Shown: one piece after another, positions 42,928 to 51,843 of the stretch
Numbering within the stretch: position 1 is the stretch's first letter
How the letters are laid out: each line of letters opens with the position of its first letter
Source of the DNA: Verrucomicrobiia bacterium
Lineage (GTDB): Bacteria > Verrucomicrobiota > Verrucomicrobiia > Limisphaerales > UBA8199
Direction of reading: 5' to 3'
NCBI GenBank assembly: GCA_035946615.1
Contig: DASYZB010000114.1
Span: 1-64,000 of the forward strand
Length of the DNA: 64,000 nucleotides
Position numbers and translations under genes: made by a program
Notes under the pieces: model-generated
What the model was told of the DNA's origin: nothing
The model's input: the letters and a program-made list of their open reading frames with translations, nothing else
Databases searched by the model: none

Positions 42928-43851
42928 ATGAATTCTAAATCCTTGCTCCCCATCCTGACACTGTTCCTGGCCGCTTCGGCGGTCGCCTCCACCGCAGCGG
43001 AACCCTCTTTCGAGTTTCGTGAGGTCAATGACTCGACCGGTCTGGAGCTCTTTGAAAACGGCAAACCGGTTTATGTCTATAACTATGGCATGATTCTTTC
43101 CCGCGGCGCGCCCGAGTCAATGCGACGCTCGTGTTATTTGCACCCGGTCTATGCGCCGGACGGCAAAACGGTTTTAACGGATGATTTCAATCCCGACCAC
43201 CGCCATCACCGGGGCATTTTTTGGGCTTGGGAGGTAGTGACGGTCGGCGGCAAAACGGATGATGTGTGGACGGTCAAGGGTTTCCGCCAGAAATTCGTTC
43301 GATGGAAGGCGCGGGAAACGGCCGGTCCATTGGCCAGGCTGGCCGTCGAGAACGGCTGGTACGACGGCGACCGGAAATTCGTGAAAGAGGATGTCGATAT
43401 TGTCACCCACCCGGAAACCAAGGGGCAACGTGTCATGGATTTTACACTGCGTTTCGAGGCGGTTGATCAGCCAGTGGTAATCGTCGGCACTCCGGATAGC
43501 AAAAAGGGCTATGGTGGATTTGCGTTTCGCACGGCGCCGCGAGATGGGGGTGCGGCGGGGACCATTATCCGAACCGATACGGGGATTTTGAAGAAGGACG
43601 GCGTGCTGTCACGGCATCCATGGGCCGAATTATCGGGCAGTTTCAATGGCCAGGAAGCTGGGGTCCGAATCGAGGATGACCCCTCGAATCCAGGCTATCC
43701 GCACAACGGCTGGCTCTTGCGCCACGGGTTTGCTCTGCTGAACGTGTCGTACCCTGGACTCGAACCGGTAACTCTCCAGCCCGGCAAGCCGCTCGTGCTC
43801 AAATATCGCGTTATTCTTTTCCTGGGCGACACTGCCGAACACCCCGCTTAG
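42928..43851 (+). CDS. PmoA-like family protein (DUF6807), exported
   Basis: A 307-residue protein with a signal peptide (LPILTLFLAASAVASTAAEP) and a beta-sandwich body. 'NYGMILSRGAPESMRRSCYL', 'HPVYAPDGKTVLTDDFNPDH' and RHHRGIFWAWEVV are the His-rich signature of the family, often annotated 'PmoA family' although unrelated to methane monooxygenase in function. In Planctomycetes and Verrucomicrobia these proteins sit beside sugar dehydrogenases and isomerases and are thought to act on carbohydrates. Here a relic sugar isomerase lies 500 bp away. The actual reaction is unknown. Confidence 0.88.
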   Translation: MNSKSLLPILTLFLAASAVASTAAEPSFEFREVNDSTGLELFENGKPVYVYNYGMILSRGAPESMRRSCYLHPVYAPDGKTVLTDDFNPDHRHHRGIFWAWEVVTVGGKTDDVWTVKGFRQKFVRWKARETAGPLARLAVENGWYDGDRKFVKEDVDIVTHPETKGQRVMDFTLRFEAVDQPVVIVGTPDSKKGYGGFAFRTAPRDGGAAGTIIRTDTGILKKDGVLSRHPWAELSGSFNGQEAGVRIEDDPSNPGYPHNGWLLRHGFALLNVSYPGLEPVTLQPGKPLVLKYRVILFLGDTAEHPA

Positions 43852-43859
43852 CTTCCCGG

Positions 43860-44168
43860 TTAGTCGTCCTTGCGATATTCTACTTCGCCGCAATTCTCCC
43901 AGCGGAAAATAATACGCTCCGGATTGATAATGATCAGCCGTCCAGGGATGAAACGCGGGCGGACGAATTCGTTTTCAGCAATCTGTCCTTTTCCGCGCAG
44001 GGTCCTGAGGTTTGCCTTCCAGGTGACCGCCCCCGCCGGCACGTAATCATCCCCGGTAATTTTGACTGCCTCGACTTCTTCGCCGTGCCGGTCAATGCGG
44101 ATGACTTCATCGAAATGGCCGGGGTAGTGGCCGATCCACTCTCCTTGTAGCTCTATCGTCTCAACCAT
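43860..44168 (-). CDS. conserved hypothetical protein, about 100 residues
   Basis: A 102-residue soluble protein: METIELQGEW-like start, GHYPGHFDEVIRIDRHGEEV, EAVKITGDDYVPAGAVTWKA and 'RPRFIPGRLIIINPERIIFR'. The alternating pattern predicts an all-beta barrel, consistent with a small lipocalin-like or F-box-associated fold. The stop lies 8 bp from the convergent PmoA-like gene. No family name can be assigned from sequence alone, but codon use and conserved-looking blocks argue that it is real. Confidence 0.7.
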   Translation of the reverse strand: MVETIELQGEWIGHYPGHFDEVIRIDRHGEEVEAVKITGDDYVPAGAVTWKANLRTLRGKGQIAENEFVRPRFIPGRLIIINPERIIFRWENCGEVEYRKDD

Positions 44169-44245
44169 CTTTCTAACGTTATGCCGCGTCCGGCCCGCGG
44201 CAACTAGGTCTTTTGCCCAAAACTCCAGCGGCAGTTTGCCCTAAG

Positions 44246-44308
44246 CAGGGACCATGCAGACAGGAACAGGAGAAAACGGAGAAAACAGAGGTTTTCCAAA
44301 GCAGGGTG
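44246..44308. repeat. degenerate fragment related to the dispersed repeat
   Basis: The sequence contains ACCATGCAGACAGGAACAGG, then AGAAAACGGAGAAAACAGAG. It resembles the left end of the 177-bp repeat (CATGCAGAAAGAAACAGGAGG) but then diverges. It occupies the gap between the 102-residue gene and the broken isomerase gene. Probably a decayed copy. Confidence 0.5.
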
Positions 44309-44374
44309 ATGAATTGGCAGCAGTTCTGCGGGTCACCATGCCTAATCCTGGTGTGGTAGCCCTCTACCACCTTT

Positions 44375-45252
44375 TCAGAACCGTACCTGCTCCAAGTACC
44401 GCAGGCTTCGAGGGATCTGCTGCTCTGACCAAGGGGATTCATCCTCGATGAAGTACCACTTCACGCCGGCTTTTTGGGCTGCTTTCAGAATTGCGGGAAT
44501 GTCCATCAGCCCGGTGCCGATGGCAGCGTCGTTCTTAACGTCTGTGGAACCGGTCAGCGCGCCTGTTTCTGTGCCTTTCCGCATATCCTTCAGATGGGCC
44601 AACTCCCAGCGCTTGCCATATTTATTGAGAAGTTTGACCGGGTCCTGCCCGGGGAACACGATCCAGAAAATATCCATTTCATAGCTCACGAGTTTGGGAT
44701 CGGTTTGCGTTATGAGCAGGTCGAGCAATGTGCCCTGGTTATAAGGCTGAAACTCGTAGCCATGGACATGATAGAAGAACTTCAGCCCATGTTTGGCCAT
44801 CACCTTGCCTGCATTGTTAAATACTTGAATGGCTTCACGGCGGTCTTCTCATCGAAATCGCCTGAATGCGGAATCCAGGCGCAGCCGGCGTATTTCAAGC
44901 CCAGGGCGTTGGCCTCTCGGGCCACCCCTTCAGCATCATCCCGGTAACGCTCGTAGGCGAAGTGGGCGCCGATGGGCTTAATGCCACGCGCGGCTAATTC
45001 CGACTTGAATTGTTCTGCCGAAAGACCGTAGGTGCCGGCCAGTTCGGCATATTTAATGTGCCAATTCTTGACCTCATCCAATGTGCTCGGAACATCCTTC
45101 TGAAACTGTGCGCGCAGGCTGTAAAGCTGCAGGCCAAGAGGACCCTTGAAACTGGGGCCAATGCCAGCCGCAGCCCGGGCCGCAGGGCCGCTATTAAAAA
45201 GGAGAAGCGCCGAAAAACCAGTGGAAAGCACGAGGGAGAAGTTCATTTTCAT
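44375..45252 (-). pseudogene. sugar phosphate isomerase/epimerase, frameshifted
   Basis: A TIM-barrel sugar isomerase of the AP-endonuclease-2 superfamily split into two frames. The first part (45252 to about 44845) has a signal peptide (MKMNFSLVLSTGFSALLLFN) and 'GPLGLQLYSLRAQFQKDVPS' through [20 protein letters not shown]. It then reads into the wrong frame and stops at 44800. The second part (from about 44840 to 44375) continues with [20 protein letters not shown] in the other frame and [20 protein letters not shown] to [12 protein letters not shown]. One base appears to be missing near 44842 (GTGAAGCC where GTGGAAGCC would restore GluAla). Metal-binding residues lie in both halves, so the split protein should be inactive unless the base is a sequencing loss. 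Confidence 0.85.
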
Positions 45253-45323
45253 GGAACAGGAGTACAGAAAAACCCACCGGTTGGGAAGCAGAACCTCGTG
45301 AAGCGCAGGAGCGTTTAAGACCC

Positions 45324-46064
45324 TCACGCTCCCACGCTCCACGCTCCACGCTCCCACTGCCTTCCCGGCATCACCTGATCGGCAATGAGCCGGGCAGCCT
45401 GCTCGTAGGAAACCAAATCTGTATTGATGATCAGGTGGTAGAGCAATGGATCATCAATGTCTTTGCCGAAGTACTTTTTGAGGTAACGGCTCCGGCCAAG
45501 GTCTTCATTATAAACGAAGGCGCTGGCTTCCCTCTGGGTCAGTGATTCGAGGCGCTGGATGGTCCCAATCCGATTTTCCACCGAACCGACCAGGCGCACG
45601 TGGAAGACATAATCGAGTTTGCTCGTGATTACATTGGCTCCGCGCCCGATGAGAATCACATTCCCCGCATCGGCTAACCTGAGAATGGTTTCGGCGCTCT
45701 GGTGGACCAAGCTCCGGGAGGGCGGGTGCAGGCCGAAGAGTTCATCCATGGCATCGGTGACCTCGGAGATGCGGTCCTCCGGCATAAAGCGAGCCAGCCG
45801 GCTAGGCAGGTGATGCTCCTCGAGCACCTTTTCCACAAGATTCCGGTCAAAAACCGTCCAGGGGCTGCCGCCCTTGTGCCTGCGATCATCGAGCAACTCA
45901 ATCAGCCGGGCGGCGACCGAGTGGCCACCTGCGCCGCTTTGGCGCGAAATGGTGATCGCGCGGAAATGTGTCTGGGTCTGATTAGCCGCCTCGGCGGTAT
46001 GACGGGGCTGCAATTGGCAGTTGATAAACGTCAGGCATTGATCGAGTCCGATTTGAGGGTTCAT
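45324..46064 (-). CDS. cytidylate kinase-like family protein
   Basis: A 246-residue P-loop NTPase-like protein from ATG 46064 (MNPQIGLDQCLTFINCQLQP), with GGAGGAACT upstream. 'AITISRQSGAGGHSVAARLI' is the Walker A region of the AAA cytidylate-kinase-like family (PF13189), 'VFDRNLVEKVLEEHHLPSRL' and 'NVILIGRGANVITSKLDYVF' follow, and 'HVRLVGSVENRIGTIQRLES' is the lid. It probably phosphorylates a nucleotide or small molecule. The last about ten residues (QWERGAWSVGA) are encoded by a CACGCTCC tandem repeat, which also supplies the stop codon. A longer frame to 46205 is non-conserved. Confidence 0.88.
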   Translation of the reverse strand: MNPQIGLDQCLTFINCQLQPRHTAEAANQTQTHFRAITISRQSGAGGHSVAARLIELLDDRRHKGGSPWTVFDRNLVEKVLEEHHLPSRLARFMPEDRISEVTDAMDELFGLHPPSRSLVHQSAETILRLADAGNVILIGRGANVITSKLDYVFHVRLVGSVENRIGTIQRLESLTQREASAFVYNEDLGRSRYLKKYFGKDIDDPLLYHLIINTDLVSYEQAARLIADQVMPGRQWERGAWSVGA

Positions 46065-46365
46065 AGGGAGTTCCTCCAGGAAGGTTTGCAGCGCCCTAGC
46101 AGGGAAGCGCAGCCTGGCATGAGGGATATGAGGTCTGGATTCCGGCGCCCGCCTGGCTGGTTCGGCTGGGCTGCGTCCAACGACCGGCCTATTAGCTCGA
46201 CCCACTTCATATTCCGCCGATTCCCTTCAACCAAAATTACTCCGCGTCAAGGCGTGTTTCAATCCCTTGGCTGCGGAATTGATCCCGTCTAATGGCATCC
46301 ATTACTTGCGCATCAGCCAGGTGTTCTGAACTTGTTATGCCGCCCCCGCCGGGCGATGCTCGGGT

Positions 46366-46842
46366 ATGTCAGAACACAAAGCCATGATTAGCTGGAAACG
46401 CACCAGCCCTGATTTCCTCAAGGGCAAGTATTCCCGGGAGCACACCTGGAGCTTTGACGGCGGTCTGACGGTGCCGGCTTCAGCCGCACCCGCTGTAGTG
46501 CCGGCGCCTTATTCAAACCCGGCGCACGTCGATCCGGAGGAGGCCTTTGTAGCGGCGGTTTCGAGCTGCCACATGCTCACCTTTCTGTACCTGGCCTCGC
46601 GCCGGGGATTCCAGGTGGACAGCTATAAGGATGAGGCCATCGGGGCCATGGCAAAGAATGAAAAAGGCACTCCGTGGGTAAGCTTGATTAAACTCAATCC
46701 GATAATTGCCTATGGCGGCGAGAAAATGCCTGCGCCGGAGGATGAGCGCCGGCTTCATCACCTTGCCCACGAGCAATGCTATATCTCCAATTCCATAAAG
46801 ACTGAGGTCCTTTTTGGGGAGGCCAAGAAAGAGGCCGCCTGA
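46366..46842 (+). CDS. OsmC-family protein
   Basis: A 158-residue OsmC/Ohr fold protein. It contains 'NPAHVDPEEAFVAAVSSCHM', 'LTFLYLASRRGFQVDSYKD' and CYISNSIKTEVLF. The two redox Cys expected in peroxidase members are at 'SSCHM' (about residue 67) and 'EQCYISNS' (about 140), which fits a thiol hydroperoxide-reducing activity. The start follows a typical upstream spacing. It is the first of two plus-strand genes; DUF5069 follows after 18 bp. Confidence 0.92.
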   Translation: MSEHKAMISWKRTSPDFLKGKYSREHTWSFDGGLTVPASAAPAVVPAPYSNPAHVDPEEAFVAAVSSCHMLTFLYLASRRGFQVDSYKDEAIGAMAKNEKGTPWVSLIKLNPIIAYGGEKMPAPEDERRLHHLAHEQCYISNSIKTEVLFGEAKKEAA

Positions 46843-46860
46843 CTATCTCGATCCATACCC

Positions 46861-47304
46861 GTGCAAACCGCCACTCAAAATGCCCTTCCCCGCAGCGCCT
46901 ATGACCGTACCGGCGGCATTGTCTATTTTGCCCGGATGCTCGATAAGATTCGCCTTCGCGCGGCGGGTACTTTGCGTCGTGACTTTCATCCGAACCTCGG
47001 CTCCGGCTTTGATGGCCGCTGCTGCCGATTCCTTGGCATCGATTATTCGGCTTTGAGGGATCGCGTTTTGACGGGCGGCACGGACGACGAAATTCTGGCA
47101 TGGTGCTTTGAGCATGGGACTCGTCCAACAAAAGAGCAGGTTCTGGTCTGGGACAAGTTCATGCTCAAGCGCGGCTGGAGGGACGAGGATGATGGCTCGA
47201 CCCAGGAATTGGCACGCTACAAAGAATCCAGCGGCCTTGCCCATCGAAACGATATTCTCACCTTCTTCGATTATTACGAAGTTGATGAAGGCCGTAAGCT
47301 TTAG
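46861..47304 (+). CDS. DUF5069 domain protein
   Basis: A 147-residue soluble protein starting at GTG 46861. Motifs 'LPRSAYDRTGGIVYFARMLD', 'KIRLRAAGTLRRDFHPNLG' and FDGRCCRFLGIDYSAL are those of DUF5069, a small family frequent in Verrucomicrobia and Cyanobacteria with no assigned function. 'ILAWCFEHGTRPTKEQVLVW' and the acidic end complete it. The 18-bp spacing behind the OsmC gene suggests co-transcription. It converges with the zinc dehydrogenase gene. Confidence 0.9.
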   Translation: MQTATQNALPRSAYDRTGGIVYFARMLDKIRLRAAGTLRRDFHPNLGSGFDGRCCRFLGIDYSALRDRVLTGGTDDEILAWCFEHGTRPTKEQVLVWDKFMLKRGWRDEDDGSTQELARYKESSGLAHRNDILTFFDYYEVDEGRKL

Positions 47305-47331
47305 CCTCAGACTGGATTCTCAGCGGGGTTG

Positions 47332-48480
47332 TTACTGGCTTACCACGATTTTCAGGGACTCGGGGCCGGGCCTCGCTGCTCGTTCGATGGCAGCGGCTGT
47401 TTGTTCGAGGGGAAATTGGTGCGTAATCAGGCGGCGCACATCTAATTTCCGCGAAAAAACCAAGCGCGCGACAGCGGGTTGGAGGAGGAAATCCGCCGAA
47501 TAACTGCCGATCAGGTCTTTTTCATCCACGCAGATCGTCGCCAGGTCCAGCGAGGATTTGTCACCCCGCCGGGTGTTCGAGAACAAAAGTACCTGGCCGC
47601 CGCCGCGAACAAGCTCTTGCGCCTGGGCCAGGGCGGCGGTCGAGGGGACGGCCATCACCGCAGCGTCCAAGCCGCAGCGGTGTGTGACCTTTTCGACCAA
47701 TTCCGCCAAGCTCTTGGCTCCAGCCGAATGGCCTGGTGAATCGAATGCGGTCACGCCTTTGGATCTTCGGCTGGCTGGGATTTCCTGCACGCCGTTTCCT
47801 GGCCCACCCACAGGGAAACTCCACCGCGCGCCCAACTGGCGGGCCAATTTCAGGCGGGAATCCAATAGATCAGTAGCCAGCACACGGATGCCTTCCAAGG
47901 CCAATAAACGGGTAAACATGAGTCCAATGGGGCCCTGCCCGGCGACCAGGACAGTATCACCTGGGAGAAGAGCCAGTCGTCGCACTGCCTTGAGCACGGT
48001 ATTGACTGGTTCGAGCATCGCTCCTTCCAGAAATGAATTGTTCCGGGGAATCTTGACCACTCCCGGCAACACAAAAGGCAGCACGCGCACGTATTCGGCA
48101 TAACCGCCGCCCGCCGGCTCGAATCCCGCGGTGACGCCAGTCCGTTTGTACTGCGCGCATTGGGCAAAGGCCCGATGACGGCAGGCATGACAATCCAGAC
48201 ATGGCACGTGATGGTGCAGCGCCACCCGATCACCAACCCGAAATTTCTTTACCCGCGCCCCCGCCCGCACGATGGTCCCTGCCGTTTCGTGGCCGAAGAT
48301 GCGCGGGGGCGCTACGGTGCCGTATTGGATTTTTTTAATGTCGGTTGGGCAAACGCCGCAGACGGCGACCCTGACGAGCAGTTCGTGCGGACCAATAGAA
48401 GGGACCAGGACCGTCTCGACTCGCAGGTCATTGGCGCCTCGATACACCACCGCGCGCATGGTTTTGGGAATCGTCAGCAC
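47332..48480 (-). CDS. zinc-dependent medium-chain alcohol/polyol dehydrogenase
   Basis: A 382-residue MDR superfamily enzyme. Catalytic zinc ligands are Cys in VCGVCPTDIKK and His-Glu in FGHETAG; the structural zinc site is PCLDCHACRHRAFAQC (four Cys). The Rossmann domain shows VLVAGQGPIGLMFTRLLALE (GxGxxG variant). It likely oxidises a sugar alcohol or threonine-like substrate with NAD. An insertion around residues 235-265 (QEIPASRRSKGVTAFDSPGH) is unusual. It is divergent from the OPT transporter with 112 bp between starts, so shared regulation is possible. Confidence 0.92.
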   Translation of the reverse strand: MLTIPKTMRAVVYRGANDLRVETVLVPSIGPHELLVRVAVCGVCPTDIKKIQYGTVAPPRIFGHETAGTIVRAGARVKKFRVGDRVALHHHVPCLDCHACRHRAFAQCAQYKRTGVTAGFEPAGGGYAEYVRVLPFVLPGVVKIPRNNSFLEGAMLEPVNTVLKAVRRLALLPGDTVLVAGQGPIGLMFTRLLALEGIRVLATDLLDSRLKLARQLGARWSFPVGGPGNGVQEIPASRRSKGVTAFDSPGHSAGAKSLAELVEKVTHRCGLDAAVMAVPSTAALAQAQELVRGGGQVLLFSNTRRGDKSSLDLATICVDEKDLIGSYSADFLLQPAVARLVFSRKLDVRRLITHQFPLEQTAAAIERAARPGPESLKIVVSQ

Positions 48481-48592
48481 GCCGGATGTTAAACTGCGCC
48501 CGCCAGCGAAGGAACTGTTTTTGGTGATTCTTCGTTGCTGCTGCTGGAATGCAGTTGCCCTGCGCGCTGCGGATCGAGTATCAAATTTTACA

Positions 48593-50929
48593 ATGGCCGT
48601 TGAACTTCAACACTCCGAGGACCCCCCTGTTCCTGGCTCATTTATTCCACCACAGGCTCGCGTGCGCGAGTTGAGCTGGCGGGCGGCGATTCTGGGAACG
48701 CTGCTGGGAGTCGTGTTCGGCGCGTCCTCGCTCTACCTGGTTTTGAAGGTGGGGCTGACGGTGAGCGCCTCGATCCCCGTGGCCGTTATCTCGCTGACCC
48801 TATTCCGGCTCTGGTCGAAAACAGGCGGGAGCGACGCGACCATTTTGGAGAATAACATCGTTCAAACGGCCGGCTCTGCCGGGGAGTCGATAGCGTTTGG
48901 CCTTGGGGTAACGATGCCCGCCATCATGATTCTGGGCTTTGATCTCGAGATAGGGCGGGTGATGTTAGTTGGGCTGCTGGGCAGCCTGCTGGGCATTCTC
49001 ATGATGATCCCGCTGCGCCGCGCCTTAATTGTCGCTCAACATGGCCAGCTTAAATATCCCGAGGGCACCGCCTGCGCTGAGGTGCTGAAGGCCGGGGCGG
49101 CTGGCCAATCCGTGGTGACCCCCAATGCCACCCCTTCCCCTCGGAATGAGGCCTCCGCCACCCTTCAACCAACTCCAGTGCTATCGCGTCCCGGTGGCTT
49201 GGGCGCGGCCACCATCTTCACTGGGTTCGGAGTGGGACTGCTGTATAAAAGCCTCATGTCCGCGTTTAAATTGTGGAAGGACACCCCTGAAAAAATCTTC
49301 GGCGCGCCTCTCAAAGGCGGCTCAATCGCTGCGGAGATATCCCCCGAACTGCTGGGCGTGGGCTACATCATCGGCCCTCGCATCGGCTCGATCATGATGG
49401 CTGGCGGCGTGCTCAGCGCCCTGTTGCTGACTCCGCTGATTGTTTTCTTTGGCCAGGGACTGCCAGGCGCGCTACCACCGGGGCAAACCCCTATCGCCCT
49501 CATGAGCCCGGATGAAATCCGCGGCGCTTATATCCTCTATATCGGAGCAGGGGCAGTCGCCGCTGGGGGGATCATCAGCTTGCTGCGTTCGCTGCCCATT
49601 ATCTGGCGCGGGATGCGGTCCGGGTTAGCTGATTTTAGAGGGGCTGCCTCTGCAACCACAGCGGTGCTGCGCACCGACCGGGACTTGTCCATGAAACTGG
49701 TCGGTATTGGCGTTGTCTCGCTCATTATCGCCATCCGCGCCGCGCCCTCCCTTCACATGAATTGGTTTGGGGCGCTCCTCATCGTCGTGTTCGGTTTTCT
49801 TTTTGTCACGGTTTCCTCGCGACTCACCGGTGAGATTGGCTCCTCTTCCAATCCCATTTCGGGGATGACGGTTGCGACGCTGCTGCTGACGTGCCTGTGC
49901 TTCTTAATCGCCGGCTGGACAGGCGGCGCCTATTACGTCACGGCCCTTTCGGTGGGCGGCATCGTCTGCGTGGCTGCCTCGAACGCGGGCGCAACCTCGC
50001 AGGACCTAAAAACAGGGTTCCTGGTGGGGGCCACCCCCAAGTATCAGCAGATTGCAATTATGATCGGGGCCGCCGCCAGCGCGCTGCTCCTGGGGCCGAT
50101 TCTACTGTTGTTGAACAATACAGCTACTGTTTATGTTCCGGCGGCGCAAGTCGCGCCCGGTTTGCGCGCCCCGGCTGACGCGCAGTTGGCCGGCCCCGAA
50201 CGATTGCGCGGACCGCAGGCCGGCGAGGATACGAGGCCCTACCGCGTTTGGCAGAAAACGGATAATGCCGGCGGACCGCCTGGCAGGTATCTGGTGAATG
50301 ATTCCGGCGCTGCGGTCTGGCTGGTTGATCCCGGCATCAACGGGAGTTTCAAGAAACGGCCCGATGGCACCGAGGTGACGAAGTTCGATGCGCCCAAGGC
50401 AACGCTGATGAGTTACATCATCAAAGGGATGCTGGACCGGAAACTTCCCTGGGGCCTGGTGCTGTTTGGAATCATGAGCGCCGTCGTTCTGGAATTGTGC
50501 GGCGTCTCTTCGCTCGCCTTTGCCGTGGGCGTGTACCTGCCCATTTCCTCCTCTGCTCCCATTTTTGCAGGGGGATTGGTGCGCTGGCTGGTCGATAATC
50601 GGCGAAGACATGAATTGCGCGAGCACCATCTCGACGAGGCCCAACTAGCCGCCGAGAGCGATAAAAGCCCGGGCGTCTTGCTGGCCAGTGGTTACATCGC
50701 CGGCGGGGCCATCACAGGCATTATCATTGCCATCTTAGCCGGCGGATTTGAAAAAGTGGATACCGCCTTGACAAATTGGGCCGAAGCGCATAACCCGCTT
50801 TATAGCGGACCCAACTCCGACTGGCTGGCGCTGATACCGTTCATGCTCCTTGTGACACTTCTCTATTTAGTTGGCACAGGGGTTTTGCTGGCGGGAACAC
50901 GTGGCAAACCGCTGGACGAAGTCTCGTAA
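48593..50929 (+). CDS. OPT-family oligopeptide transporter
   Basis: A 778-residue transporter from ATG 48593 ([15 protein letters not shown]). The longer frame to 48272 overlaps the divergent dehydrogenase and lacks membrane character. About 15 membrane segments are visible, such as [20 protein letters not shown], '[20 protein letters not shown]' and '[20 protein letters not shown]'. The motif [18 protein letters not shown] belongs to the YSL/OPT family of proton-coupled peptide or metal-chelate symporters. A soluble insertion at about residues 525-610 ([18 protein letters not shown]...) sits between helices. The aquaporin gene follows after 26 bp. Confidence 0.93.
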   Translation: MAVELQHSEDPPVPGSFIPPQARVRELSWRAAILGTLLGVVFGASSLYLVLKVGLTVSASIPVAVISLTLFRLWSKTGGSDATILENNIVQTAGSAGESIAFGLGVTMPAIMILGFDLEIGRVMLVGLLGSLLGILMMIPLRRALIVAQHGQLKYPEGTACAEVLKAGAAGQSVVTPNATPSPRNEASATLQPTPVLSRPGGLGAATIFTGFGVGLLYKSLMSAFKLWKDTPEKIFGAPLKGGSIAAEISPELLGVGYIIGPRIGSIMMAGGVLSALLLTPLIVFFGQGLPGALPPGQTPIALMSPDEIRGAYILYIGAGAVAAGGIISLLRSLPIIWRGMRSGLADFRGAASATTAVLRTDRDLSMKLVGIGVVSLIIAIRAAPSLHMNWFGALLIVVFGFLFVTVSSRLTGEIGSSSNPISGMTVATLLLTCLCFLIAGWTGGAYYVTALSVGGIVCVAASNAGATSQDLKTGFLVGATPKYQQIAIMIGAAASALLLGPILLLLNNTATVYVPAAQVAPGLRAPADAQLAGPERLRGPQAGEDTRPYRVWQKTDNAGGPPGRYLVNDSGAAVWLVDPGINGSFKKRPDGTEVTKFDAPKATLMSYIIKGMLDRKLPWGLVLFGIMSAVVLELCGVSSLAFAVGVYLPISSSAPIFAGGLVRWLVDNRRRHELREHHLDEAQLAAESDKSPGVLLASGYIAGGAITGIIIAILAGGFEKVDTALTNWAEAHNPLYSGPNSDWLALIPFMLLVTLLYLVGTGVLLAGTRGKPLDEVS

Positions 50930-50955
50930 AATGCCGCACACTCACTGAGGCAACA

Positions 50956-51582
50956 ATGAATAAATACATTACAGAATTCATCGGCACCTTCTTTTTGGTT
51001 TTAACTGTCGGCTGCTGCGTCGTGATAGGCGGGGCAGGGGTAATCGCTCCGCTGGGCATCGGCTCGATCCTCATGGTGATGATTTACGCCGGGGGGCACA
51101 TTTCTGGCGGCCATTACAACCCGGCCGTCACGTTGGGAGTCTGGTACCGCGGGCGATGTCCCACACGGGACGTTGTGCCCTACTGGCTCGCCCAGTTTTT
51201 GGCGGCTGTAATTGCCTCCTTGGCGCTCAATTATCTGCGCGGCGAGGCCGTGGCCAAACCGATGGTCCTCCGGGCCGGGCCGGCGCTTCTTGCGGAGTTT
51301 CTCTTCACGTTCGCGCTGGTGTATGTTGTTATCAACACCGCCACAGCCAAGGCAAACGCCGGCAATTCGTTTTATGGGCTTGCCATCGGGTTCACGGTGC
51401 TCTCGGGCGCGTTTGCGGTAGGCAGCATTTCGAGCGCCGCGTTCAATCCCGCAGTGGCCCTGGGGATTTCAATGATGGGCCTGTCGTCGTGGGCCAATCT
51501 TTGGATTTATCTCCTGGCGAATTTTAGTGGCGGATTGGTTGCGGGGATTGTGTTTAAGTTCCTGAATAAATCAGATAATTAG
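50956..51582 (+). CDS. aquaporin (MIP family channel)
   Basis: A 208-residue channel with six helices and two NPA half-helices: GGHYNPAVTLGV (about residue 56) and SAAFNPAVALGIS (about 173). 'TEFIGTFFLVLTVGCCVVIG' is the typical first helix. An Ala-Val after NPA and a His/Gly-rich first loop point to a water channel of the AqpZ/plant-like type rather than a glycerol facilitator, but selectivity residues were not modelled. It is probably co-transcribed with the OPT transporter. Confidence 0.93.
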   Translation: MNKYITEFIGTFFLVLTVGCCVVIGGAGVIAPLGIGSILMVMIYAGGHISGGHYNPAVTLGVWYRGRCPTRDVVPYWLAQFLAAVIASLALNYLRGEAVAKPMVLRAGPALLAEFLFTFALVYVVINTATAKANAGNSFYGLAIGFTVLSGAFAVGSISSAAFNPAVALGISMMGLSSWANLWIYLLANFSGGLVAGIVFKFLNKSDN

Positions 51583-51843
51583 TAACCCGTCACGCCCGGA
51601 GAGGCGAGTTCCGCGAGCCTCCGCATTTCTGCGCAACAAGACCGAGCGCGGCCTGGTGGAACTTGGCCCTCCCATGTTGCTGCGTTGCGTCTGAGCCAAA
51701 GGGCTTGCAGCCCGGCCTTTCGAGCGGCGCGTACGTCCGTCTCCAGGCTGTCGCCAAATCTGGCTGCCGCTTCCAGGAAGATGCCCGGGGGCAGGCTTCC
51801 AATAACCCGTTTCGCAGGAGATAACAATCACCTCAGATTCCAC
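51579..51843 (-). pseudogene. C-terminal remnant of a HAD hydrolase
   Basis: Reading in from the end of folC, one frame gives VIVISCETGYWKPAP. After a one-base slip in the CCCCCGGG run near 51785, the next frame gives GIFLEAAARFGDSLETDVRA followed by ARKAGLQALWLRR and a stop at 51579. 'SxExGxxKPxPxIF...GDSLETDVxxAxxAG' is the motif III-IV region of HAD phosphatases, but the stretch between 'AAARF' and 'GDSLETD' is about a dozen residues too short. The N-terminal half with the catalytic Asp is absent. The relic overlaps the last five codons of folC and touches the aquaporin stop. Confidence 0.7.

Noticed and set aside
45324-45357. The CACGCTCC array as a CRISPR
   Set aside because: Units are 7-8 bp and directly tandem, with no spacers and no cas genes.
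48272-48592. An N-terminal extension of the OPT transporter
   Set aside because: It overlaps the divergent dehydrogenase by 200 bp and the translation is not membrane-like; ATG 48593 gives a normal start.
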